From NCBI GenBank assembly GCA_016293365.1, contig JAEDEK010000082.1, positions 1 through 8,606 on the forward strand: 8,606 nt of DNA, in the 5' to 3' direction. A program made the position numbers and the translations under genes. The notes beneath the pieces were generated by a model, which worked only from the letters and a program-made list of their open reading frames with translations, had not been told where the DNA came from and made no database searches. Shown piece by piece: positions 1 to 6,610 of the stretch. The DNA is from Bulleidia sp. Its GTDB lineage: Bacteria; Bacillota_I; Bacilli_A; Erysipelotrichales; Erysipelotrichaceae. The stretch's first letter is position 1; every line of letters begins with the position of its first letter.

Positions 1-382
1 TTTTGTTTATACATATTTTAAATATTTTATCTATGTTGTCGTCAAACCAAAGAGAAGCGGCTTTCATCCCACACGCAAGCATGTGGGTTTTCGCCGCAAA
101 TTTATAACCTTCAGTTATATCGTTTTGATTATAATTGTCCAAATATGGATCATGTGTGATAGAGCTAAACTCTTTCATTGCGTCAGGATAGCTTATTGTA
201 CCACCCGTCATTTTTATTATACCAGGCATGAAACCATTTGCGGTCGCATTTTCGACATAGTCTCCACCTTTTCCTATACCTGTACCATGAACACTATTAT
301 TTACACTATCAGTCAATATTGATCCACCTTCTATTTTTATAATCGTATTTCCTAAATGAACAACAGTGGTAATTATCTCGCT
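1..382 (-). pseudogene. Unidentified minus-strand coding remnant, runs off left edge
   Basis: On the minus strand one frame stays open from 382 to the left edge, about 127 codons in AT-rich DNA, which is unlikely by chance. The frame has no clear start: an in-frame TGA lies at 383-385. The predicted chain is rich in Gly, Asn, Thr and Ile, with phrases such as KIEGGSI, GTGIGKGG and KMTGGTISYP. These resemble the glycine-punctuated beta-strand repeats of bacterial surface proteins, but I do not recognise a family. Downstream (residues decoded below position 107) it continues through the hairpin at 57-107 with no stop. A similar phrase, STPAIQSG, appears in another frame just upstream near 398-420, which suggests a frameshift. 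It is either the C-terminal part of a broken gene or a gene interrupted by the element whose end is at 57-107. Coding is moderately secure; function is unknown. Confidence 0.5.
57..107 (+). mobile_element. Candidate IS200/IS605-type 3' end hairpin (omega-RNA-like)
   Basis: A nested palindrome is visible. An outer pair GCGGC (57-61)/GCCGC (93-97) encloses a stem CCCACA (68-73)/TGTGGG (82-87) with an 8-nt loop. The layout TTTCATCCC-hairpin-GGGTTTTC, followed by an outer arm and then AAATTTATAA (98-107), matches the form I know for the right ends of many tnpB-carrying IS200/IS605 (IS1341-like) elements, where it also forms the 3' end of the omega RNA. The element body would extend left of the window. 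The 52 bases before it are very AT-rich and I do not see a convincing TnpB C-terminus there, so it may be a decayed or non-autonomous copy. Alternatives are a plus-strand terminator or a chance palindrome in the minus-strand frame, which is open across it. Confidence 0.45.
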
Positions 383-795
383 TCAAATTACACAAACCAC
401 TTTGAATTGCAGGAGTACTATCCTGCAGACCGATCTTTCTCGAAAAGCAATTTTCCAATTGATGCTGTTTCTCTTACCACTTTTTCTTCTGCATTTTCCA
501 ATGCCAGGATCTGCTGTTGTGTACTTACGTCAAGACTGTTTCAAATTCCTTTTCAAAAGAAACCCACTTAGCAACAAATCAACACCCTTTTGCCTGAATG
601 CAGTTTTCAAACCACATAACAACCAGGAATTATCACTTGTCTTTTCGCATTGATACATATTCAGCTTTTCAGAGATCATTGTGATTCACACCACAAATTC
701 AGACGTGCATCTTTCAGCAATTGCTTTTCGAGATTGACCAATCTTTCAGTTATAGCCTTGAATGTGGAGGATGATTGCAGCTGATGATTCTTTTA
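383..795 (-). pseudogene. Decayed coding region: several short frames, unknown identity
   Basis: Three protein-like pieces follow each other on the minus strand. Piece one is open from 792 and ends at a TGA at 678-676, with phrases ITERLVNLEKQLLKDARLNL. Piece two starts at ATG 679, in an ATGA overlap with that stop, and runs 49 residues to 530, with phrases SWLLCGLKTAFRQKGVDLLL. Piece three is open from 540 to 418, with phrases QQQILALENAEEKVVRETAS and KLLFEKDRSAG. A fourth bit, STPAIQSG near 420-397, is in yet another frame. The amphipathic, charged composition looks like real protein, and successive pieces meet at frame changes. That is what a frameshifted pseudogene, or two coupled small genes gone to decay, would look like. 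I cannot name a family. Plus-strand frames here (356-653) look like antisense shadows. Confidence 0.35.
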
Positions 796-940
796 TTCGC
801 AGGACAAATTAACTTCAGTAATCGTGAAAAGAATCAAATTCACTACCAATTTATATCCGCTTTCACATTTCAAGAGTATAATGACTGTAGAATATATGTA
901 CTTAGCAGTTGAGTAGAACTGAATGTTTATAATTGCAATT

Positions 941-992
941 AAAAAATCAGCTTATTTATCGTCAATAATTGTATTTTGACCACATAAGCTGA
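941..992 (-). terminator. Rho-independent terminator of the integrase gene
   Basis: A perfect 9-bp inverted repeat, TCAGCTTAT (947-955) and ATAAGCTGA (984-992), begins seven bases after the integrase stop codon. On the minus strand it is followed directly by six T residues (941-946). Inside the loop a second 5-bp helix (961-965 with 976-980) stacks above it. The loop and the proximal arm contain a copy of the GTGGTCA repeat, so terminator and candidate integrase binding site overlap. Confidence 0.75.
972..986. repeat. Direct repeat flanking integrase, copy A (candidate arm-type site)
   Basis: TATTTTGACCACATA here matches 14 of 15 bases of the copy at 2166-2180, in the same orientation, on the other side of the integrase gene. 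A partial copy, CTGACCACT, follows at 989-997. Short repeats of this kind next to an integrase gene are usual for arm-type binding sites of tyrosine recombinases with an N-terminal arm-binding domain. Core att duplication is the alternative. Confidence 0.6.
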
Positions 993-998
993 CCACTT

Positions 999-2123
999 TC
1001 AGGTTCTGTTGGAATTGTATATGACCATATCTTCCATCTGTTTTCTTTTCTGTTCCATGGAGGAGTGAACATAGATATCCAATGTGACTGATACCTTTCC
1101 ATGTCCCAGTATTTCACTTAATGTTTTCACATCCATCTTGGATTCAATACATCTTGTCGCAAATGTATGCCTTAATGCATGATAGTTAATTGCCTGAATA
1201 TCACATTGCTTCAGGATCTTATGGTACCTGTAGTCGTACGTTCTTGGACTCATGAAGGATTCTGATTCAGAGATGACATACTTTGATACGGATACGGATT
1301 TCAGTTCTGTTAATACATTGAAAAGGACTGATGTAATCGGGATGTCCCTTACAGACGATTTTGTCTTAGGTGTACCGATCATCAGCTTTGTTCCACGGGT
1401 ACCATCATTCTTACCAACACGTGTAACAGTAGAACGGATGTGTATGATTCTTTCTTTGAGATCTACATCATTCCATGTCAGAGCACATACTTCACCAATT
1501 CGTAAACCCGCATTTAAAGAAAGCAGGATACCGGCATTGACAGGTGTAATGACAGCCGTCAGGTTCTTTTCCAGTTTATGCTGGTCTTCTTTTGACAGGA
1601 TATGTAATTCTCTTTTCTGTTCCGGTGGCTGATGTATTTCAGTATTCAGTGGAGTACAAAGCTTTTCCTTTACACCATAACGAATGACAGATTTCAGGAT
1701 CAGAGTGATTGTTCTCATATATGAAGCAGAAAGACTCCCATTACTGTTCTTTCTGCCGTTTTCAGCTTTATTACAGAGGAATGAATTCACAACAGCAGAT
1801 GTCAGCTGTGACAGTCTGATCTTACCGAGTTCAGGAAAAATATGTGTATTCAGAAGAAACTCATATTTCTGGATCGTACTTCCTTTCAACCTGATTCTGT
1901 TACTGTCCAGCCAAAGTTTTGCCAGATGTTCAAAGGTAAGTCCCTTTGTTTCATTAGATACATCTCCTGGAGTAATATTGGCAAGTTTCGCCTTGACTTC
2001 CTTATGCGTTCTTCCATAGACAGAACCATAGCGGATCGTTCCGTCTTTTCTTCTTTCTATGCAATATCTGCCTTCCCATCTGCCATCTTTTCTTTTACGG
2101 ATATGATCACCACGTCTTCCCAT
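999..2123 (-). CDS. Site-specific tyrosine recombinase (phage/ICE-type integrase)
   Basis: The 374-residue protein has the normal length and domain order of phage and ICE integrases. Residues 1-50 are a basic N-terminal arm-DNA-binding region (RKRKDGRWEGRY). About 60-160 is the SAM-like core-binding domain. About 170-370 is the catalytic domain. All active-site residues are present: Arg208 in LNAGLRIGEV, a Lys at 253 or 255 in TPKTKSS, His315 and Arg318 in HALRHTF, His341 in LGHG, and the nucleophile Tyr351 in LDIYVH. It therefore looks active. It would cut and rejoin attachment sites to integrate or excise an element. The ATG is supported by AGGTGA (2128-2133), four bases upstream. No relaxase, replication or phage structural genes are seen in the window. 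Either its element extends left, where coding is decayed, or it is a solitary relic. Repeats on both sides and a private terminator make a self-contained unit. Confidence 0.95.
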   Translation of the reverse strand: MGRRGDHIRKRKDGRWEGRYCIERRKDGTIRYGSVYGRTHKEVKAKLANITPGDVSNETKGLTFEHLAKLWLDSNRIRLKGSTIQKYEFLLNTHIFPELGKIRLSQLTSAVVNSFLCNKAENGRKNSNGSLSASYMRTITLILKSVIRYGVKEKLCTPLNTEIHQPPEQKRELHILSKEDQHKLEKNLTAVITPVNAGILLSLNAGLRIGEVCALTWNDVDLKERIIHIRSTVTRVGKNDGTRGTKLMIGTPKTKSSVRDIPITSVLFNVLTELKSVSVSKYVISESESFMSPRTYDYRYHKILKQCDIQAINYHALRHTFATRCIESKMDVKTLSEILGHGKVSVTLDIYVHSSMEQKRKQMEDMVIYNSNRT

Positions 2124-2292
2124 TTTTTCACCTGTTCAAATCATATGTACATGCTGCCGGATATATACTTTGACCACATATTTGACCATTTTGAACCATA
2201 CAAATTGTAAGAATTTCATATGAAACAATGAAAACAAATCACATTGTAAAGAAAAAAGTTCACGGATTAAGCGCCTCAAGGCACTTCAATCA
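2124..2292. other. Integrase upstream region and possible element boundary
   Basis: No gene is seen. The part next to the integrase start holds GTGGTCA-type repeats (2166-2200) that probably overlap its promoter; I could not single out convincing -35 and -10 boxes. On the minus strand a short hairpin, GTGCC/GGCGC, lies near 2271-2284. The element's outer edge, if it is on this side, should fall between about 2200 and the RNA promoter at 2293, but I see no tRNA end or obvious core site. Confidence 0.4.
2166..2180. repeat. Direct repeat flanking integrase, copy B (candidate arm-type sites)
   Basis: TACTTTGACCACATA matches the repeat at 972-986 with one mismatch. Two more degenerate copies follow in the same orientation: TTTGACCATT (2181-2190) and TTGAACCATA (2191-2200). 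On the minus strand these read as tandem TGGTCAAA/TGGTTCAA units just upstream of the integrase. They may act both as arm-type sites and as an autoregulatory site. Confidence 0.6.
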
Positions 2293-2321
2293 TTGATGAA
2301 TCCCCAAAAATACTGTATAAT
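2293..2321 (+). promoter_or_regulatory. Sigma-A-type promoter of the orphan RNA
   Basis: A -35 box TTGATG (2293-2298) and a perfect -10 TATAAT (2316-2321) are separated by the ideal 17 bases. The expected start is about 2328-2330, exactly where the closing helix of the downstream structured region begins. No plus-strand protein gene follows, so this promoter supports an independent RNA gene. Confidence 0.75.
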
Positions 2322-2327
2322 TTGAGT

Positions 2328-2517
2328 AATATATGGGCAGATAGCGCAGAGCGAACATTCAGTTCTACGCAAGATCGCCCCGATTTGCTGCATCGGTTTC
2401 TATGCATTTTTCTTTTACCTGTGGTCCGTCGTGCGATCGGGCAATATCATTGTATGCTTTATATTGTGTCCTTTCACTCGCCTGATAATCACAGGTTTTG
2501 ATACAAGCCTATATAAT
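2328..2517 (+). ncRNA. Structured non-coding RNA, possibly 6S RNA
   Basis: A stand-alone transcript of about 190 nt is predicted from the strong promoter upstream and from a closing helix joining both ends: 2330-2338 pairs with 2507-2515 (AUAUGGGC with GCCUAUAU-type pairing, one G-U). Inside, TACGCAA near 2367-2373 can pair with TTGTATG near 2450-2456, and GCCCCGAT with ATCGGGC. GCAT/GTGC and CGG/CCG then lead to an AU-rich apical loop. A small hairpin, CCTG/CAGG (2481-2495), sits on the 3' side of a large internal bubble. A rod of this length with a central bubble, genome-encoded as its own unit, is the form of 6S RNA, which binds housekeeping RNA polymerase. The stretch GGUCCGUC is also found in E. 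coli 6S as I recall it. There is no SRP, tmRNA or RNase P signature. An RNA gene is likely; the 6S name is a guess. Confidence 0.5.
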
Positions 2518-2531
2518 AAGGAAGTCACAAC

Positions 2532-2564
2532 AAAAAATGCCATTGAGATGATATCCCAATGACA
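2532..2564 (-). terminator. Rho-independent terminator of the peptidase-flavin reductase operon
   Basis: On the minus strand, ten bases (2564-2555) pair with 2547-2538 around a 7-nt loop. Two of the pairs are G-U, which would be mismatches on the other strand, so the hairpin fits minus-strand RNA best. Six T residues follow directly (2537-2532). It starts nine bases past the stop codon at 2573. It may also limit plus-strand transcription from the RNA gene, which converges on it, although the T-run on that side is poor. Confidence 0.85.
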
Positions 2565-2572
2565 TTCTGAAT

Positions 2573-3223
2573 TTATTTATGATGCAGCCTGGACTTCTTT
2601 CTGCCTTTATAATCCTTTGGCTGTTTTTTCTCTTTGAGGTTGTTTTCCTTTTCACTCTTCAGGGATGTAAACCCAAACTTACCGACCTTTCTGCCGAGTG
2701 TCCAGTATTCTCCATGACTGTAGGCAATCAGTTTTGCACGTGACAGGTCCAGTGTACCGTTTTCATCCAGAAGACGTTCATCCACATCTGTGCTGACAAC
2801 CTCCGCAATGAACATATCATGGCTGCCAAGTTCAAGAACCTGTGTTACCTTGCATTCCAGACATAACGGACTTTCCGCAACACATGGAGCATTAACCACG
2901 TGTGCTCTTTCCTTTGTCATATGCAACTGACCAGGTAAGTCAAACTTATCAACCTTTGCCCCACTGTAGATCCCTGCGTAGTCAACTGCTCTGACCATTT
3001 CTTCACTCGTCAGATTCATGACAAATTCACGGGTTTTCATAATCATGGCGTGAGAGTGACGGGATTTACGGATGGATACCGAAACCATGACAGGATCAGA
3101 ACATACCGTACCTGCCCATGCAGCAGTCATGACATTATCATTCCCTTCTCCATCCGTACATGAAATCAGTACAGCCGGTACAGGATTGAGAAGATTGGAC
3201 GGTTTCCAGTATACTCTTGCCAT
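2573..3223 (-). CDS. Flavin reductase-like, FMN-binding split-barrel protein
   Basis: The 216-residue chain matches the flavin reductase-like domain family (FMN-binding split barrel). Family features include PVPAVLISC (15-22), NVMTAAWAGTVCSDPVMVSV (30-49), the RKSRHSHAMI segment (52-61), REFVMNL (65-71), and GSHDMFIAEV (133-142). A closing YSHGEYWTLGRKVGKFGF (168-185) completes the core. Members bind FMN and reduce flavin with NAD(P)H or act as uncharacterised flavoproteins; the exact reaction cannot be read from sequence. After the core, a tail of about 29 residues (188-216) is very rich in Lys and Arg and probably disordered. It is the last gene of the operon. Its ATG lies three bases after the oligoendopeptidase stop with only a weak AAGG upstream, so translation is probably coupled. 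There is no signal peptide, so it should be cytoplasmic. Confidence 0.88.
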   Translation of the reverse strand: MARVYWKPSNLLNPVPAVLISCTDGEGNDNVMTAAWAGTVCSDPVMVSVSIRKSRHSHAMIMKTREFVMNLTSEEMVRAVDYAGIYSGAKVDKFDLPGQLHMTKERAHVVNAPCVAESPLCLECKVTQVLELGSHDMFIAEVVSTDVDERLLDENGTLDLSRAKLIAYSHGEYWTLGRKVGKFGFTSLKSEKENNLKEKKQPKDYKGRKKSRLHHK

Positions 3224-3226
3224 GGA

Positions 3227-4921
3227 TTACAGTGCCTTATCATTTACCTGATCCAGTACATTACTGAGGTAGTTCATGATTCTTTCAATGCATCCGTCCT
3301 CAAATGGTACTGTCAGATGAGCAGCCTTGACAAGCTGTGTAAAGGACTTTGTACCACCAAGCTTCAGGATTGTCTTATAGTCTTCCCAATATGTTTCATC
3401 TTTCTGATCCATACGGATGAAGAACTGCTGTGCTACAACCTGAGCCAGTGTGTAGTCAATGTAGTAGAACGGACTCTGGAAGATATGTCCCTGCTGATAC
3501 CACCATGTTCCCTTTTCAAGGAATGGGCATTCCTCATAGTTTTTGTATGGCTGGTACATCTTTTCCAGATTTCTCCAGCACTGCTTTCTTTCTTCAATGG
3601 ACCATTCTGGATGGGAATAGATTTCTTCCTGATAATGATCTACCAGCACACCATATGGCAGGAATGTGATTGTGCCACACATATGTGCATATCTGTACTT
3701 TGCGGTATCTTCCTTGAAGAAGTTTTCCATCCAGGGATAGGCAAAGAATTCCATGGACATGGAGTCAATCTCTGCACTTTCCATGGTCGGACAGCTGACA
3801 TCCGGAATCGTAATATCCTTCGCCATGAATGTCTGGAAGGCATGGCCTGCTTCATGTGTCAGAACATCCACATCACCAGATGTACCATTGAAGTTGGAGA
3901 AGATGAACTGAGACTTGTATTCTGGAATTTCTGTTTCATAACCACCCATTTCCTTATTCGGACGGGCAATCAGATCCCACAGTTCATCATTTTTCATCAT
4001 ATCAATGAATTCTGCTGTTTCCGGACTCATCTCGTGGTACATATTGACCGCAGCCTCGACAAGATCTTCAGCACTTCCTTTTGGAATCGGATTGCCGGAA
4101 TCAAACTGATATGCCAGATCATAATATTCCAGACGATCATAACCTACTCTTTCCTTCTGTCGATCATAGATCCGACATGCAAGTGGAGTTACATAATCCA
4201 GAATCTGCTTTCTGTATCCTGCCACCATCTCACGGTTATAATCCAAACGGTTCATACGGTAATAACCAAGTTCAACGTAGTCTTTATAGCCAAGCATATG
4301 AGCCATTTCCGTACGTACTCTGACCATACGATCATAGATTTCATCAAATCTGGATTCATGACTTTCATACCATGCATACTTGGCTTCAGATGCAGCTTTT
4401 CTCTTCTGGCGATCCTGACATTCACAAATACGTGCAATCTCAGCCAGATTCAAAATCTGTCCATCAAATTCAATCTTTGCGGATGCCTTGAGCTTACCGT
4501 ATTCTGTGACAAGTCTGTTTTCTTCTACCATCAAAGGAACAATCTTCTCATCAAATGCCTTCATCTTGCATTCATTGAGTTTGAAGAATGTTTCCGGAAT
4601 CACATCATACAGATCTTCCTTGAAGGATACGTTATGACAGATCTTTCTCATGCGGTCTTCAATCACTTCATACTGTGGGCTTGTTTCATCCCAATAGGAA
4701 GTTTCCTGATCATAGAATTCATCGGCAGTATTAATGGAATGACGGATGGAACAGAGAATGTTCATTGTGATGACATGGACTCTTTCCTGATTCAATTGTT
4801 CAAACAGTTTCAGGAAATCAGCTTTGTTGTCAGCCTTTTCCATTTCATCCAGAATCGCATTCATTCTGCCTGATGTCAGTTCATAATCAGGTCTTTCATA
4901 CTTCATTTCACTGAATTTCAT
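3227..4921 (-). CDS. M3 family oligoendopeptidase (zinc metallopeptidase)
   Basis: The 564-residue protein has the length and sequence style of the M3B oligoendopeptidase subgroup that is related to, but distinct from, PepF. The zinc site is intact: H356-E357-A-G-H360 in THEAGHAFQTF, with Glu384 in ESAEIDSMSMEFF, 24 residues later, as the third ligand typical of M3. A helical N-terminal half (1-330) forms the channel that restricts substrates to short peptides. The C-terminal part holds the Tyr-rich substrate loops (GTWWYQQGHIFQSPFYYIDY, about 475-495). There is no signal peptide, so it acts in the cytoplasm on imported or recycled oligopeptides. GGGAGG (4930-4935) lies eight or nine bases before the ATG and overlaps the intergenic gap of only 15 bases after the aminopeptidase. 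The pair forms an endopeptidase-plus-aminopeptidase unit. Confidence 0.93.
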   Translation of the reverse strand: MKFSEMKYERPDYELTSGRMNAILDEMEKADNKADFLKLFEQLNQERVHVITMNILCSIRHSINTADEFYDQETSYWDETSPQYEVIEDRMRKICHNVSFKEDLYDVIPETFFKLNECKMKAFDEKIVPLMVEENRLVTEYGKLKASAKIEFDGQILNLAEIARICECQDRQKRKAASEAKYAWYESHESRFDEIYDRMVRVRTEMAHMLGYKDYVELGYYRMNRLDYNREMVAGYRKQILDYVTPLACRIYDRQKERVGYDRLEYYDLAYQFDSGNPIPKGSAEDLVEAAVNMYHEMSPETAEFIDMMKNDELWDLIARPNKEMGGYETEIPEYKSQFIFSNFNGTSGDVDVLTHEAGHAFQTFMAKDITIPDVSCPTMESAEIDSMSMEFFAYPWMENFFKEDTAKYRYAHMCGTITFLPYGVLVDHYQEEIYSHPEWSIEERKQCWRNLEKMYQPYKNYEECPFLEKGTWWYQQGHIFQSPFYYIDYTLAQVVAQQFFIRMDQKDETYWEDYKTILKLGGTKSFTQLVKAAHLTVPFEDGCIERIMNYLSNVLDQVNDKAL

Positions 4922-4936
4922 TTACCTTTCCTCCCT

Positions 4937-6172
4937 TTACCAGACAAAGTTGCCATGACGGAATACAGGGATTACCTGTCCGTCCTTTGTAATACCATCA
5001 GCACTCAGCTCTCTTGTGCCGAACATGAAATCTTCATGTACTGCAGAATCATTACCATGGTTTGCAGCAAGCTCTTCTTCATTCATTTCTGCTCCACCGG
5101 CAATGTTTTCCGGATAGCATGCGCCAAGGGCAAGATGACATGCCGCATTTTCATCATACAGTGTATTACAGAACAGAATACCAGTATGAGATACCGGAGA
5201 ATCATATGGAACAAGTGCCACTTCACCTAAGGATCTGGATCCTTCATCTGTATCCAGCAATGCAGTGAGTGCATCGATTCCCTTTTTTGCGTCAAAATCT
5301 ACAACTCTGCCATTTTCAAACTTCAGCCAGAAGTTTTCAATTCTTTCTCCAGCAAACAACAATGGCTTGGAAGCATAGACAATACCATTGATCTTTGTAT
5401 TATCCGGCATGCAGAAGATTTCTTCGGTAGGAATATTCGGATCAAATACAACACCCTTTGGTGTTACACCATTACCTCCTGCCCAGATATGGTTTTCAAC
5501 AAGCCCAACGGTAATGTCCGTACCAAGTTCACTTGTAAAATGAAGCGATGCAAAACCATAGTCTGTCATCTTCTTTGCATTGTTGACAAGCGTTGCATCA
5601 TGCTTTTCCCAGTGATCAATCGGATCACTCTCCTCATCTACCCTGGATACCTCAAAAATGGCATCTTCCAGTTTTTCAAATGCCTCCTGCTCGGATAATT
5701 CCGGAAACAGTGACTTCGCCCATTCCACACTTGGAATACCTACAACACACCATTGTCCGATATTATTCATGAAGTAGGAAGAAAGATCTTTTGTCTTTTT
5801 ACTGAAGGCAATATTCATCTTTGCCATCTTTGCATTATCTGCATCTTTATAACAGTCAGGAGATGTTGAAAGAACACTGACACTGCAGCATCCATCATCC
5901 TGTCTTGCCTTCTGATGGTCATACATCCACTGTGGTACATCACACAGTGTTTCCTCATCTTCATACAGTGTACGGCATGTTGTTAAAAGTGGATTCTTCC
6001 AGTCCACCTCAACTGTCTTTGCACCTGCTTCATAAGCTTCCTTAATCAGCAGATCTGCAAAGGCATGCTGGCTGACATCAATCTTAATCACAACAGGCTG
6101 TCCTTTCTGAACATTCATACCTCTTCTGACGATCAGTCTTGCCAGCTTCTGATACATTTCCAAAGATTTCAT
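4937..6172 (-). CDS. M29 family aminopeptidase (AmpS/PepS/AmpT type)
   Basis: The 411 residues match the normal length of M29 leucyl-type aminopeptidases. The conserved metal-binding positions are present: a Glu in NIPTEEIFCMPD (250/251), Glu317 in SLGEVALVP, His346 in NTLYDENAACHLALG, and His379 and Asp381 in AVHEDFMFGT. The N-terminal domain (1-200) carries the family's QPVVIKID and AYEAGAKTVEVDW segments. The enzyme removes N-terminal residues from peptides using two cobalt or zinc-like metal ions and usually forms a dimer. It has no signal peptide. AAAGGA (6182-6187) lies nine bases before the ATG. It is the first gene of a tight operon with the M3 oligoendopeptidase and the flavin reductase-like gene. 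This suggests that oligopeptides cut by M3 are trimmed to amino acids by this enzyme. Confidence 0.95.
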   Translation of the reverse strand: MKSLEMYQKLARLIVRRGMNVQKGQPVVIKIDVSQHAFADLLIKEAYEAGAKTVEVDWKNPLLTTCRTLYEDEETLCDVPQWMYDHQKARQDDGCCSVSVLSTSPDCYKDADNAKMAKMNIAFSKKTKDLSSYFMNNIGQWCVVGIPSVEWAKSLFPELSEQEAFEKLEDAIFEVSRVDEESDPIDHWEKHDATLVNNAKKMTDYGFASLHFTSELGTDITVGLVENHIWAGGNGVTPKGVVFDPNIPTEEIFCMPDNTKINGIVYASKPLLFAGERIENFWLKFENGRVVDFDAKKGIDALTALLDTDEGSRSLGEVALVPYDSPVSHTGILFCNTLYDENAACHLALGACYPENIAGGAEMNEEELAANHGNDSAVHEDFMFGTRELSADGITKDGQVIPVFRHGNFVW

Positions 6173-6610
6173 TTATTATCATCCTTTCCCTTTTACTGCA
6201 TACCTATCTTACCTCAAAACAGACAGGAAAGAAAATGATATATAATCCATTGCAGAAATGCATATGGGATTCGTCAATAACCCCGAATCTGAAGAGTCAC
6301 AGCTTGTAACTCACACTAATGATCATTACAGGGTTATGCTCCTATATCAGACATTTTATGTCTTCCTTTTGTACACAGGACTGCAGCAACTCATCAGGTG
6401 ATTGACTTACACCCGTATTCGAAACGATATGTAAGTGTCCTATAATCCTTTCTCCTGCAAAATCATCTTTTAAAAAGAAGCTGTTTCCTTTTGATGTTAT
6501 GAAACGGTATCATTACATAGTTCTGAAACCGTCAATTACTGCTTTAGTGTGTGGGAATTGAGAGAACAGACTGCTATTGATGCTGCCAAGTTAAGCTACC
6601 TGCCAAAGAT
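6173..6610. other. Intergenic region upstream of the peptidase operon
   Basis: No supported gene is seen in either strand. It should contain the promoter of the peptidase operon and the 3' end of the ATPase transcript. Visible structure is limited to a 7-bp dyad ACTTACA (6405-6411)/TGTAAGT (6430-6436) with an 18-nt spacer containing TTCGAA, and a hairpin at 6294-6312 whose fifth pair is G-U on the minus strand. No clear T-run terminator follows the ATPase stop at 6611. Confidence 0.5.
6249..6277 (-). promoter_or_regulatory. Weak candidate promoter for the peptidase operon
   Basis: On the minus strand TTGACG (6277-6272) is followed after 17 bases by TGCAAT (6254-6249), about 75 bases ahead of the aminopeptidase start. 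The -35 is good and the -10 is only four of six. AT-rich stretches just downstream give other possible -10 boxes without a matching -35. Confidence 0.25.

Noticed and set aside
83..322. 79-codon plus-strand frame starting in the hairpin
   Set aside because: Composition is Cys/Ile/Tyr-rich with no family resemblance, and the opposite strand has the more protein-like open frame.
356..653. Two overlapping plus-strand frames of 71 and 95 codons
   Set aside because: No ribosome site or family match. They overlap each other in different frames and lie opposite protein-like minus-strand pieces, so they look like shadows.
1252..2210. Plus-strand frames opposite the integrase
   Set aside because: Shadows of the integrase, whose complete catalytic set fixes the coding strand.
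2328..2517. SRP RNA, tmRNA or RNase P RNA at the orphan RNA locus
   Set aside because: None of their hallmark conserved stretches (the GGAAG apical loop of SRP RNA, a tRNA-like end, the RNase P core) is visible.
3317..4873. 518-codon plus-strand open frame opposite the M3 peptidase
   Set aside because: It is an antisense shadow. The minus-strand frame has the full HEAGH peptidase signature, a good ribosome site and operon context, while the plus frame is Cys/Ile/Phe-rich with no recognisable domain.
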